A stretch of DNA of 64,000 bases from CADEED01 sp020442965. Lineage in GTDB: Bacteria > Pseudomonadota > Gammaproteobacteria > Steroidobacterales > Steroidobacteraceae. A program made the translations under genes and the position numbers. This document shows positions 17,092 through 25,776 of the stretch, piece after piece; within the stretch, counting starts at the first letter, position 1, and each line of letters begins with the position of its first letter. The notes under the pieces were generated by a model. The model made no database searches. It was not told the DNA's origin and worked only from the letters and a program-made list of their open reading frames with translations. The DNA lies in assembly GCA_041395525.1 (NCBI GenBank), contig JAWLAH010000003.1:247947-311946 (forward strand), read 5' to 3'.

Positions 17092-19038
17092 CTACTGACC
17101 GGGACCTTTCGACGCGATCAATTTGGTGAGGAAGGTTGCGATAGTCTGCAGATAGGCGTCGCGATTCGACTTCTTGCGAAAGCCGTGACCTTCGTCTTTC
17201 GCGGCCAGATACCAGACCTCGCCGCCGCGTGCACGGATCAGGCCGACCATTTGCACGGACTCCGACGCCGGTACGCGCGGATCATTGAGCCCTTGTACCA
17301 CTAACAACGGACGATTGATCCGTTCGGCGTTGGTGAGCGGTGAAATGCGGCGCAGGAATGCGCGCATCCGCGGATCGCGCTCATCGCCATATTCGGCGCG
17401 TCGCAGATCGCGGCGATAGTCGGACGTGTTTTGCAGGAACGTGATGAAGTTGCTGATGCCGACCGTGTCGACGCCGCCGCGCAGACGATCGCTGTAGTTC
17501 ACAAGGGACGCCAGCGCCAGGTATCCACCATAAGAGCCACCCATCACCATCACTCGGTCGCGATCGAGGTCGGGCTGCAGCCCGATCCAAACGAGCAGCG
17601 AGCCGATGTCCTTGATCGCATCCTCGCGCAACAGACCGTTGTCGAGCCTGAGGTAGGTTTTGCCGTAGCCGGAGGAGCCGCGGATGTTAGGCGCGACGAC
17701 GACCACGCCCAGCTCATTGACCAGAAATTGGGTAAAGGGTGAGTAGCCCGGTGTGTACTGGCCCTCAGGTCCGCCGTGAAAATCGATAACGACCGGATGC
17801 GGCCCGAGCCTCGTGGGACGAAATACAAATGCCGGGATCTCACGTGTTTTCCCGTTCACCCGGTCGAAGGTCGGAAAGCGGATCAACTCGGCGGCGACGA
17901 ACTTGCTCGCATCGACTGCACCGGTTTCGCTCTCGGTCCAACGCTGGAGCGCGTTCTTTTCGATGTCGAGGACATACACATCGCGCGGTGCCCGCGCGGT
18001 TTCGAGCGACAGCGCCAGGCGCTTGCCGGTGCGGTCGAACGCCAGCCGTCCGATCTGGCCAGCGGCGATCGGGGGTGCGAGTTCGGTTTGGTTGGTCTGA
18101 TCCAGCACGGTCAGGCGGCTGACGCCGTCGACATTGGCGACGAAAGCGATGTATCGACCGTCGAGAGAAACGTCGAAGGTCTCGATATCCCAGGGAATGC
18201 GTTCGGTCAGCACGGTGACGTCGCCGAGCGCGGTGTCGACCTTGCGCAACTGCGCAAATTCGCTGCCCCTATCCGATACGAGGTAAACGTGTCGTCCGTC
18301 CGGCGCCAACTTGGCGCTGCGGATGCCAACAGGCTCCTTTGCCGCATCCACGGGCGTCAAAGTACCCGTGACTGCGTCGGCCAGATAGAGATAGCTCTCG
18401 TTGATCGAGACGTAGTTGAGCACCAGGAGCTTGCTGTCGTCGATCGACCAATCGAGCACGAACCAGGTCTTGCCCATCCCGTTCATGACGAAACGTGGTG
18501 CGAGGCTGCCGGGTACGTCGGCGATGTAGATATCGTAGCTCACGCCGTCGCGCGCCGTGCTTGCGTAGGCGATACGGCGACCGTCGCGACTCCACACGGC
18601 GCCGGTGTTGCGCGATTTGCCGTCCGTTATCCGCTGCGTCGTGTCGTTGGTGAGATCATGATAGTAGAGCTGGGCGTTCTCATCGCCGCCCTGGTCGCGC
18701 AGATATACGAAGCCATGCGCTGCCCCCGTGGTCGGCGCGCTCGCGCTGGTCACGGGTTCGCGGCCGAAGGTCAGCTGCTCGCGCGCACCGAACGGTTGAC
18801 GAACGAGATGCAGTTGCGCCGTATCGCCGAAGCGTGTGCTGACCAGCATGCTGCCATCGGCGAGCCAGTCGACAAAGCTGGCATTGCGACCGTCGAGATA
18901 GCTGTCAAGCCGCGCTGCTTGAGCGGTGTCCGCCGCCGGAATGTCCTCCAGGATCAGGTTGCCGCGTTCCTCACGTGTCACGGCAGATGCGTCGGCGATG
19001 GCCAACAGGCTAACGAGCAGCGCGAGCACGATCTTCAT
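17092..19038 (-). CDS. S9 family prolyl oligopeptidase-like peptidase
   Basis: The 648-residue exported peptidase has a signal peptide (first 19 residues), a beta-propeller domain (about 40-370) and an alpha/beta-hydrolase domain. The catalytic serine lies in MGGSYGGY, the Asp in QGLNDPRVP and the His in DEGHGF, in the order expected for the S9 family (dipeptidyl or acylaminoacyl peptidase type). It would release dipeptides or process oligopeptides in the periplasm, which fits the POT/OPT transporters a few kilobases away. A long open frame on the opposite strand is a compositional shadow. Confidence 0.93.
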   Translation of the reverse strand: MKIVLALLVSLLAIADASAVTREERGNLILEDIPAADTAQAARLDSYLDGRNASFVDWLADGSMLVSTRFGDTAQLHLVRQPFGAREQLTFGREPVTSASAPTTGAAHGFVYLRDQGGDENAQLYYHDLTNDTTQRITDGKSRNTGAVWSRDGRRIAYASTARDGVSYDIYIADVPGSLAPRFVMNGMGKTWFVLDWSIDDSKLLVLNYVSINESYLYLADAVTGTLTPVDAAKEPVGIRSAKLAPDGRHVYLVSDRGSEFAQLRKVDTALGDVTVLTERIPWDIETFDVSLDGRYIAFVANVDGVSRLTVLDQTNQTELAPPIAAGQIGRLAFDRTGKRLALSLETARAPRDVYVLDIEKNALQRWTESETGAVDASKFVAAELIRFPTFDRVNGKTREIPAFVFRPTRLGPHPVVIDFHGGPEGQYTPGYSPFTQFLVNELGVVVVAPNIRGSSGYGKTYLRLDNGLLREDAIKDIGSLLVWIGLQPDLDRDRVMVMGGSYGGYLALASLVNYSDRLRGGVDTVGISNFITFLQNTSDYRRDLRRAEYGDERDPRMRAFLRRISPLTNAERINRPLLVVQGLNDPRVPASESVQMVGLIRARGGEVWYLAAKDEGHGFRKKSNRDAYLQTIATFLTKLIASKGPGQ

Positions 19039-19109
19039 GACAGCAATGGCTTATAAAAAGTAGACGAGTGAGCTATGGTGCCGGATTCCTGCAACAAGTT
19101 CGAGTCGTC

Positions 19110-19982
19110 ATGGCCGATACGCGTCTCAAACAGAAACTCGCGCGCGGAGAGTTCATCGTCGCACCGGGTGTGTTCGACATGATTTCCGCGATGCTCGCCG
19201 AACGCGTCGGCTTCGATGCGGTGTATGCGTCGGGCTACTGGCTCACGGCGTCGTATCTGGGTATCCCGGACGCTGGCATTGCAACCTACACCGATATGTT
19301 GAGCCGGGTGGCGCGCGTGGTCGAGAAGAGCCAGGCACCGGTGATCGCCGATGCCGACACGGGCTTCGGCGGGCTGCTGAACGTGCATCACACGGTGCGC
19401 GGCTACGAGCGCGCGGGTGTCGCCGCGATTCAGATTGAAGACCAGGAATTTCCCAAGAAATGTGGCCATACGCCCTATCGCCGAGTGGTGCCGCTCGCGG
19501 ACATGGTGGCCAAGGTCAAGGTTGCGGTCGATGCGCGGCAGGACGAGAATTTTCTGATCATTGCGCGCACCGATGCGCGAACCGGCCTGGGCTTCGATGA
19601 AGCGGTGGATCGTGGTGTGGCCTATGCTGCCGCAGGCGCAGATATCGTATTCGTCGAGTCGTTACAGTCGGATGATGAAATGCGGCGCGCGTGCGCGGCG
19701 ATCGACAAGCCGTTGATGGCTAACATGTCGGATGGCGGCAAGACGCCGATTCGCGCGGCGACGGATCTCGCTCGGCTCGGCTACTCCCTGGCGATCTTCC
19801 CAGCGATGGCGGCACTCGCCGCCAGCGCCGCCATCGAGCGCGCCATGCGCTACCTCAAGACTCAGGGAACCAGCGTCTCGCCCGACGTGCCGTTGTTTTC
19901 GTTCGATGAGTTCTGTCGGATGGTCGGCTTCGAAGACGTCTGGGCATTCGAGGAGAAGTGGCGCGAGGTTCTGCAGAAGTAG
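19110..19982 (+). CDS. Isocitrate lyase/PEP mutase superfamily protein
   Basis: A 290-residue TIM-barrel enzyme of the PEP mutase/isocitrate lyase superfamily. DADTGFGG binds the metal, IQIEDQEFPKKCGH holds the active-site loop with Cys118, and IIARTDAR follows. The cysteine argues for a lyase-type enzyme (oxaloacetate hydrolase, methylisocitrate-lyase-like) over phosphonate mutase, but the substrate cannot be fixed. I start at 19110 (MADTRLKQKL) since the upstream 14 codons have no conserved sequence. It is separated by a single base from the downstream metallo-beta-lactamase-fold gene, so they probably act together. Confidence 0.88.
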   Translation: MADTRLKQKLARGEFIVAPGVFDMISAMLAERVGFDAVYASGYWLTASYLGIPDAGIATYTDMLSRVARVVEKSQAPVIADADTGFGGLLNVHHTVRGYERAGVAAIQIEDQEFPKKCGHTPYRRVVPLADMVAKVKVAVDARQDENFLIIARTDARTGLGFDEAVDRGVAYAAAGADIVFVESLQSDDEMRRACAAIDKPLMANMSDGGKTPIRAATDLARLGYSLAIFPAMAALAASAAIERAMRYLKTQGTSVSPDVPLFSFDEFCRMVGFEDVWAFEEKWREVLQK

Positions 19983-19983
19983 T

Positions 19984-20967
19984 ATGGCAATCCCGCGATT
20001 GACCTTTCATCCGGACGGCATTACCGCGGTGGATACGGAATATCTGCGACTCGGCATGGACGCCGCGCACGTGATCGTAGCCGGCGCGCACGCCGCAATC
20101 GTTGATACCGGTACGAATACATCCGTACCGCTCATTCTGGCGACACTCGACGAGCTGGGAGTGCTGCCGGACTCCGTCGAGTTCGTCTTTTTGACCCACG
20201 TCCATCTCGATCACGCCGGTGGCGCTGGCCGGCTCATGCAGCAACTACCCAACGCACGCGCGGTGCTGCATCCGCGCGGCGCACCGCACATGATCGATCC
20301 TACCAAGCTGATCGCCGGTTCGATTGCGGTGTATGGCGCCGAGAATTTCGCGAAATTCTACGGTGAGGTGATGCCGATCGATGAGAATCGGATCATCGTG
20401 ACGACGGATCGGCAGCGCATCGCACTTGCCGAGCGCGAGTTTGAGTTCGTGCACACGCCAGGGCATGCATTGCATCACCACGCCATCGTCGATCACGGTG
20501 CCAGGAGTGTGTTCACCGGCGACACTTTCGGTATCTCCTACCGCGAGTTCGATACGTCGCGCGGCGCCTATATCATGCCGACGACGACGCCGACGCAGTT
20601 CGATCCGGAGCAACTCGTTGCATCCATCGACCGATTATTGGCGTACGAGCCGCGGGCGCTATATCTGACGCACTACAGCCGCGTCACCGACGTGCCGCGG
20701 CTCGGCACGGCGCTCAAGCTGCAGATCGCGGCGTTCGTGCGCATTGCTCGCGAGGCGGCGGCCGCGCTGACGGGTGATACTGATGCCGCACCAGACGACG
20801 ACGCCCTGCAGGCACGAATCCGCGACGGTCTGCGTGACTACGCGTTCGAATCGTTGCGCGCTCACGGCTGCACGCTGGCAGATGACGCGATCGACGCGTT
20901 GCTGTGGGGTGACTTCGAGCTGAACTCGGCCGGGCTGGTGGCCTGGCTTGCACGGCAGCGGCGTTAG
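19984..20967 (+). CDS. Metallo-beta-lactamase fold hydrolase
   Basis: The 327-residue protein has the metal motif HVHLDHAGG (HxHxDH) near residues 65-73, a later HTPGHALHHH and FTGDTFG, with the final metal-region His in LTHYS. This is the pattern of glyoxalase II-like and related thioester or lactone hydrolases. An additional C-terminal helical region (about 245-327) is present. The ATG directly follows the stop of the PEP-mutase-superfamily gene, suggesting translational coupling and a shared pathway, but the substrate is unknown. Its stop codon overlaps that of the convergent DUF2007 gene. Confidence 0.9.
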   Translation: MAIPRLTFHPDGITAVDTEYLRLGMDAAHVIVAGAHAAIVDTGTNTSVPLILATLDELGVLPDSVEFVFLTHVHLDHAGGAGRLMQQLPNARAVLHPRGAPHMIDPTKLIAGSIAVYGAENFAKFYGEVMPIDENRIIVTTDRQRIALAEREFEFVHTPGHALHHHAIVDHGARSVFTGDTFGISYREFDTSRGAYIMPTTTPTQFDPEQLVASIDRLLAYEPRALYLTHYSRVTDVPRLGTALKLQIAAFVRIAREAAAALTGDTDAAPDDDALQARIRDGLRDYAFESLRAHGCTLADDAIDALLWGDFELNSAGLVAWLARQRR

Positions 20968-21476
20968 TCGATCGGCCGCTTGCGATTCCGCGCGCCGTCG
21001 CCGCCGTTGTCATCGAGTTCCATTCCAGCGCGCGCACCTGGTTCGTACGGCTCGCGCGTTCGCGGCAGTTCGGCTGTGGCGTCTTGCCGGGCGCATGCCG
21101 ACACCAGTCCCGATTCGTAGTCCGCGCCATGCTCTGCAAACGGCGTGCGGAGCACAATCCAGGTCGCAGCCGCGCCCAGCATAGCGCCGATGACGAAGCT
21201 CCCGAGATATCCGTTCCGGGCACGCCCAGTGCTGGTCGATGTCGGTGGCTCGTCGGAAGGCGGCGGTTGCGCGCTCTCCCACTCGGCGATTACGTCGCGC
21301 GCCTCGGTCGCCCGCTCATCTGCCACGGCCACGCGTACCAGGTTGCCGAGTGGCAGTTCGCCAGCGCCGGTTTGCAAGTATTCACCTAACACTTGGCTCG
21401 GAATATCGGCGCGCTGCAGCAGATCGCAGATCATGTGTGCGTCGACGGCGAGCGAGGATTCGAATACTGTTTGCAT
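20964..21476 (-). CDS. DUF2007 domain membrane protein
   Basis: A 170-residue protein with an N-terminal DUF2007-like domain (about 1-65: VFESSLAVDAHMICDLLQ, IPSQVLGEYLQTGAGELP) called a putative signal-transducing domain, an acidic/proline linker, one membrane helix (about 90-110, GSFVIGAMLGAAATWIVL) and a disordered polar tail. Function is unknown. It lies downstream of the Lrp-type regulator on the same strand with a 5-base gap and overlaps the convergent hydrolase gene by four bases. Confidence 0.8.
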   Translation of the reverse strand: MQTVFESSLAVDAHMICDLLQRADIPSQVLGEYLQTGAGELPLGNLVRVAVADERATEARDVIAEWESAQPPPSDEPPTSTSTGRARNGYLGSFVIGAMLGAAATWIVLRTPFAEHGADYESGLVSACARQDATAELPRTREPYEPGARAGMELDDNGGDGARNRKRPID

Positions 21477-21481
21477 GACGG

Positions 21482-21967
21482 CTACGAACCCTTTGGTAAG
21501 GGCAAGGCTGTCGTCTCCTTGATCGTGGAGAGGGCGATGCTGGAGTTCACCGACTGGATACCCGGGATGCGGGACAGATGATCAAGGAAGAACGCTTCGT
21601 AGGCGTCGATGCTCGGCACGACGATCCTCAGCAGGAAGTCCCTGTCGCCTAACAACGAATAGCAATCCAGCACTTCCGGGAAGTGGCGCACCGCTTGCTC
21701 GAACTGTGCCAGCGCCTCTCGACCGGTGGCCAGGAGTTTGATTTGGGTGAAGACCAGGACGTGCAGACCGACCGCGCGCCGCTCGAGCACCGCGACCCGC
21801 GCCTTGATGGCGCCGGCTTTTTCGAGTCGTTGCAGACGACGCCAGGCGGTGGTCGTCGTCAAATCGCAGCGGTCGGCCAGCTCCGCGGCGGAGAGGCTGG
21901 CGTCGCGTTGCAGTGCATCGAGCACGCGGAGGTCACTGCGATCGAGTTCGATGGTTGAAATTTTCAT
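21482..21967 (-). CDS. bkdR: Lrp/AsnC family transcriptional regulator (BkdR-like)
   Basis: This 161-residue regulator has an N-terminal winged helix-turn-helix (LDRSDLRVLDALQRDASLS, with recognition helix DLTTTTAWRRLQRLE) and a C-terminal RAM/AsnC ligand domain (FPEVLDCYSLLGDRDFLLRI). It is transcribed divergently from bkdA1A2B with 124 bases between, the arrangement of BkdR in Pseudomonas, where an Lrp-type protein activates the branched-chain keto-acid dehydrogenase operon in response to branched-chain amino acids. The symbol is by context and is tentative. Confidence 0.87.
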   Translation of the reverse strand: MKISTIELDRSDLRVLDALQRDASLSAAELADRCDLTTTTAWRRLQRLEKAGAIKARVAVLERRAVGLHVLVFTQIKLLATGREALAQFEQAVRHFPEVLDCYSLLGDRDFLLRIVVPSIDAYEAFFLDHLSRIPGIQSVNSSIALSTIKETTALPLPKGS

Positions 21968-21971
21968 AATT

Positions 21972-21998
21972 GTTCCAAGAAGCGAAATGTTCGTTCCA
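21972..21998. promoter_or_regulatory. Direct repeats GTTCCA spaced two helical turns; candidate Lrp-type operator
   Basis: GTTCCA occurs at 21972-21977 and again at 21993-21998, 21 bases apart, within the divergent gap between the Lrp-type regulator and bkdA1. A TACAAT hexamer on the minus strand (21998-22003), a possible -10 of the regulator gene, overlaps the second copy. This arrangement would allow autoregulation; it is an inference from spacing and position. Confidence 0.35.
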
Positions 21999-22091
21999 TT
22001 GTAGCGGATTGATCACGCCGGGGTCGAAACGCACGTTTCCGCGCCGCGGTCTATGATCGGACGTTCACCCGACTGCACTGGATAGATCTCT

Positions 22092-23354
22092 ATGCCGCGC
22101 TTGCACGTCCCTGTCACACCTACGCGACCTGGCGACACGCCGGACTTCAGCTACGTTGCATTGTCGCCGGCGGGTGCGATCAAGAAGCCGCCCTTCGATC
22201 GTCCTGCGCTTGAATTGGAGTTCCTGGCGACCGGTCTGGTGCGCGTGCTCGACGATGATCATCGCGCCAAAGGTCCCTGGAACCCGAAGTTGCATCCGGA
22301 CACCTTGCGTACCGGCCTCAGGCATATGCTGCTGAACCGGGTATTCGACGAACGCATGCAGCGCACGCAACGCCAGGGTCGGATCTCGTTTTATATGCGT
22401 GCCTTTGGCGAAGAGGCCGTGGCTGTCGCGCAATGCATGGCGTTGGAGGCCGGCGACATGCTGTTTCCTTCCTATCGTCAGCAGGGCTTCCATATCGTAC
22501 GTGGGCGCCCGCTCGTCGATCTGATGTGCCAGTTGTTATCCAACACGCGCGATATGTGCAAAGGCCGGCAGCTGCCGGTCATGTATCACTGGCAGGAAGG
22601 CAATATCTTCTCGATCTCCGGCAATCTCACGACGCAGTTTCCGCAGGCTGTCGGCTGGGCGATGGCCGCTGCCATCAAGAAAGAGCCGCACATCGCGGCA
22701 AGCTGGATCGGTGAGGGTGCGAGCGCCGAGGCGGACTTTCACCACGCGCTCCTCTTTGCCTCCGTGTATCAGGCGCCGGTCATCCTCAATGTCGTCAACA
22801 ACCAATGGGCGATCTCCACGTTTCAAGGCTACGCGGGCGGCGAGCAGCGTTCGTTCGCGGCTCGTGGGCCAGGTTATGGCATGGCAGCAGTGCGCGTCGA
22901 CGGCAACGATTTTCTGGCGGTGCATGCGGTGACTAACTGGGCCGCGCAGCGCGCACGGTCAGGCGCCGGACCGACGCTGATCGAGTTGGTCACCTATCGC
23001 GCAGCCGCACATTCGACCAGCGACGATCCGACCCGCTATCGACCTAAGGATGACTACGAGCACTGGCCGCTGGGCGATCCGGTCGAGCGCCTGAAGCAAC
23101 ACCTGATCGAACTCGGCGAGTGGTCGGACGAGCAACACGTGGCGCTCAACAAAGAACTAGAACAGTTGGTAGCAACGTCGTGGAAGGAGGCTTGCCGGTT
23201 CGGGACGATGACCGACGGTCCGCGACTCGATGCTCATCTGATGTTCGAAGACGTGTACGCTGATATTCCTCCGCATCTCGAGCGGCAGGCGGCAGCTTTG
23301 CAGGCCGAGCGACAACTCAATGTCGAGCTCGGCTTGACGAGTGCGAAGGAATAG
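22092..23354 (+). CDS. bkdA1: Branched-chain 2-oxoacid dehydrogenase E1 alpha subunit
   Basis: The 420-residue E1 alpha subunit decarboxylates the keto acids of valine, leucine and isoleucine using thiamine diphosphate. The ThDP region is seen as IGEGASAEADFHHALLFA with the metal-binding Asn in VVNNQWAIS, and the phosphorylation-loop homologue as YRAAAHSTSDDPTRYR. The N-terminal extension with DFSYVALSPAG is typical of the bacterial BkdA1 type. It is the first gene of bkdA1-bkdA2-bkdB, three bases apart from the next. Confidence 0.95.
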   Translation: MPRLHVPVTPTRPGDTPDFSYVALSPAGAIKKPPFDRPALELEFLATGLVRVLDDDHRAKGPWNPKLHPDTLRTGLRHMLLNRVFDERMQRTQRQGRISFYMRAFGEEAVAVAQCMALEAGDMLFPSYRQQGFHIVRGRPLVDLMCQLLSNTRDMCKGRQLPVMYHWQEGNIFSISGNLTTQFPQAVGWAMAAAIKKEPHIAASWIGEGASAEADFHHALLFASVYQAPVILNVVNNQWAISTFQGYAGGEQRSFAARGPGYGMAAVRVDGNDFLAVHAVTNWAAQRARSGAGPTLIELVTYRAAAHSTSDDPTRYRPKDDYEHWPLGDPVERLKQHLIELGEWSDEQHVALNKELEQLVATSWKEACRFGTMTDGPRLDAHLMFEDVYADIPPHLERQAAALQAERQLNVELGLTSAKE

Positions 23355-23357
23355 CAC

Positions 23358-24401
23358 ATGGCGCGCATGAACATGATACAGGCACTCAATTCGGCACTCG
23401 ACGTGACGATGGAGCGGCACCGTAACGTCGTGGTGATTGGCGAGGATGTGGGCTACTTCGGCGGTGTGTTTCGTGTGACCGACGGCTTGCAGAAGAAATA
23501 CGGCGACCAGCGTGTGCTCGATAGTCCGATCGCCGAGGGTGGTATTGTCGGTGCAGCGATTGGCATGGCGGTCAACGGATTGAAACCGGTTGCCGAGATA
23601 CAGTTTGCCGACTACATCTATCCCGCGATCGATCAGATCGCGAGTGAGCTGGCGCGCATCCGCCACCGCAGCGGCGGCGATTTCAGTTGCCCGGTGACGA
23701 TCCGTGCACCCTGCGGCGGCGGCATTCGTGGTGGCCAGACACACTCGCAGAGCCCCGAGGCGCTGTTCACGCACATGAGTGGCCTGAAAGTCGTGATGCC
23801 GTCCAATCCGTACGACGCCAAAGGGCTGTTGATTGCCGCGATCGAAGGCGACGACCCGGTGCTGTTTTTTGAGCCGAAGCGGATCTACAACGGGCCGTTC
23901 GACGGCAACCCTAACAAGCCCGCTGTACCTTGGAGCGAGCATCCAAAGGGCGAGGTGCCCGAGGGCCACTATACCGTGCCGCTCGGCAGCGCGGAGGTGG
24001 TCAAGCAGGGTAACGAAGTGACGATCGTCACCTACGGCACGATGGTATTCGTTTGTGAAGCAGCGGCCAGATTGTTAGGAGTGGATGCCGAGATTATTGA
24101 CGTCCGATCGATGTCGCCACTCGACACGACGACCATCACCGCCTCGGTCGAACGTACCGGTCGGTGCGTGATCGCGCACGAGGCGACCCGCTTCTCGGGT
24201 TTCGGCGCCGAGTTGTCTGCGACCATCCAGGAAGAGTGCTTCTGGTATCTCGAAGCGCCCATCCAGCGGGTCGCCGGCTGGGATACGCCGTATCCGCACG
24301 CCTTCGAATGGGAGTACTTTCCGGGACCGGCGCGCGTCGCACTGGCGCTCAAAGCTGTGCTGGCGCCGGCGGAACCGACAGGCAATGGGAGTCACGACTG
24401 A
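23358..24401 (+). CDS. bkdA2: Branched-chain 2-oxoacid dehydrogenase E1 beta subunit
   Basis: A 347-residue transketolase-like beta subunit that completes the E1 heterotetramer. Recognisable segments are MIQALNSALD, VIGEDVGYFGGVFRVTDGL, the DSPIAEGGIVGAAIG motif containing the ThDP-activating Glu, and RAPCGGGIRGGQTHSQSPEA. Met4 (MNMIQAL) is an alternative start. It directly abuts bkdB, whose ATG begins at the base after this stop, so expression is coupled. Confidence 0.96.
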   Translation: MARMNMIQALNSALDVTMERHRNVVVIGEDVGYFGGVFRVTDGLQKKYGDQRVLDSPIAEGGIVGAAIGMAVNGLKPVAEIQFADYIYPAIDQIASELARIRHRSGGDFSCPVTIRAPCGGGIRGGQTHSQSPEALFTHMSGLKVVMPSNPYDAKGLLIAAIEGDDPVLFFEPKRIYNGPFDGNPNKPAVPWSEHPKGEVPEGHYTVPLGSAEVVKQGNEVTIVTYGTMVFVCEAAARLLGVDAEIIDVRSMSPLDTTTITASVERTGRCVIAHEATRFSGFGAELSATIQEECFWYLEAPIQRVAGWDTPYPHAFEWEYFPGPARVALALKAVLAPAEPTGNGSHD

Positions 24402-25640
24402 ATGAGCCGCTACGTATTCAAGATGCCAGATCTTGGCGAGGGCACCGTGGCAGCGGAAGTCGTCGCGTGGCATGTGCAAGTAGGCGACCTGGTCGAAGAG
24501 GATCAGCCGATGTGCGAGATCATGACCGAGAAAGCCGCGGTCGACGTACCGGCGCCGGTCACGGGGCGAATCGTGTCGCTGAGCGGGCAACCGGGCGACA
24601 CGGTCGCTGTCGGCGCCGACCTAGTGGTATTCGAAACCGCTGCACAAGCAGGTGACATTGCTGCGAGTTCCAGCGGACCGACTGCCGGCGCGACGACTTC
24701 CAGTGCGAGCCTGGTTGCCAGCACCGCGGTGCCGCCGCGCCGCACGTCGACAACACCCTCGAGTGCGCCGCGGATGATGGCCTCGCCCGCCACGCGCCGT
24801 CGGGCGCACGAGGCTGGCATCGATCTAACAACCGTGCCCGGGACCGGACCAGGTGGGCGGATCGAAAAGCAGGATCTCGACGCAGTGTTGCGTGGTGCTC
24901 CTGCCCCTGGATCTGGCCGCACACGAACCGCGCCACGCGAAGCTGTCGAGGAAATCAAACTCATTGGGCTGCGCCGCGTGATAGCCGATCGTATGGCCGA
25001 AGCGACGCGCACCATTCCGCATTTCTCCTACGTCGAGGAGGTCGATGTCACGCAGCTCGAGAGTTTGCGCCGACACCTCAACGGCAAGCTCGCCAAAGGT
25101 GCACCCTCACTGACCTTCCTGCCGTTCATCGCGGCGGCACTAGCGCGCTTGCTCGAGGACTATCCGCAGTGCAATGCGCACTTCGACGCTGAGCGCGGCA
25201 TGATCCTACGGCATCGCGCCGTGCATCTCGGTATCGCCACCCAGACACCGCAGGGCCTCAAAGTACCGGTCGTGCGCAACGCCGAGGCGCTCGATCTGCA
25301 TGAGCTCGCCGCCGAGATGAGGCGTGTTGCGGAGAACGCCCGCACTAACAAGTCAAGCAAGACGGAGCTGAGCGGTTCGACGATCACGATCACGAGTCTG
25401 GGTCGACTGGGTGGCATCGTTTCCACGCCGGTGATCAACATGCCGGAAGTGGCCATCATCGGCATCAACAAGGCGATCGAGCGCCCGGTTGTCGTCGCCG
25501 GTGCGGTCACCGTGCGGTTGATGATGAATCTGTCGTCGTCATTCGATCACCGTTTCGTCGACGGCTATGACGCGGCTGCGATGATCCAGGCTCTGAAGGA
25601 ACGCATGGAACAGCCTGCAACGATTTTCATCGGCCGCTAG
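24402..25640 (+). CDS. bkdB: Branched-chain 2-oxoacid dehydrogenase E2 (dihydrolipoamide acyltransferase)
   Basis: The 412-residue E2 core has one lipoyl domain (1-80, lipoylated Lys44 in MTEKAAVD), an Ala/Ser/Thr-rich linker, a peripheral subunit-binding domain (about 125-160, ATRRRAHEAGIDL) and the acyltransferase domain with the catalytic His in FDHRFVDGYDAA. It transfers the branched acyl group to CoA. No lpd (E3) gene follows; the next gene on the opposite strand is glutathione reductase, so E3 must be supplied elsewhere. Confidence 0.96.
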   Translation: MSRYVFKMPDLGEGTVAAEVVAWHVQVGDLVEEDQPMCEIMTEKAAVDVPAPVTGRIVSLSGQPGDTVAVGADLVVFETAAQAGDIAASSSGPTAGATTSSASLVASTAVPPRRTSTTPSSAPRMMASPATRRRAHEAGIDLTTVPGTGPGGRIEKQDLDAVLRGAPAPGSGRTRTAPREAVEEIKLIGLRRVIADRMAEATRTIPHFSYVEEVDVTQLESLRRHLNGKLAKGAPSLTFLPFIAAALARLLEDYPQCNAHFDAERGMILRHRAVHLGIATQTPQGLKVPVVRNAEALDLHELAAEMRRVAENARTNKSSKTELSGSTITITSLGRLGGIVSTPVINMPEVAIIGINKAIERPVVVAGAVTVRLMMNLSSSFDHRFVDGYDAAAMIQALKERMEQPATIFIGR

Positions 25641-25648
25641 TTGGCATG

Positions 25649-25693
25649 GTTGGCGACGACGCCAGTCCCCGTTGGTGGCGCCGTCGTCGCAAC
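25649..25693. terminator. Hairpin between convergent bkdB and gor
   Basis: GTTGGCGACGACG (25649-25661) pairs with CGTCGTCGCAAC (25682-25693), a stem of 12 pairs with one bulged base and a 20-base loop. No T-tract follows, so it may be a bidirectional or Rho-assisted terminator or simply an mRNA-stabilising stem. It lies in the 136-base convergent gap. Confidence 0.4.
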
Positions 25694-25776
25694 ACGCAAC
25701 GGCTGGTTTGACGCCGTGCGACGCCCTCGCGGATTTGGGGCAGCGCGCGGTGTTCGCGGAGCAATTCCGGTGCGCT

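Noticed and set aside
17776..19056. A 426-codon open frame antisense to the S9 peptidase
   Set aside because: No recognisable domain, no ribosome binding site, and the opposite strand encodes a complete peptidase with its catalytic triad; long antisense frames are expected at this GC content.
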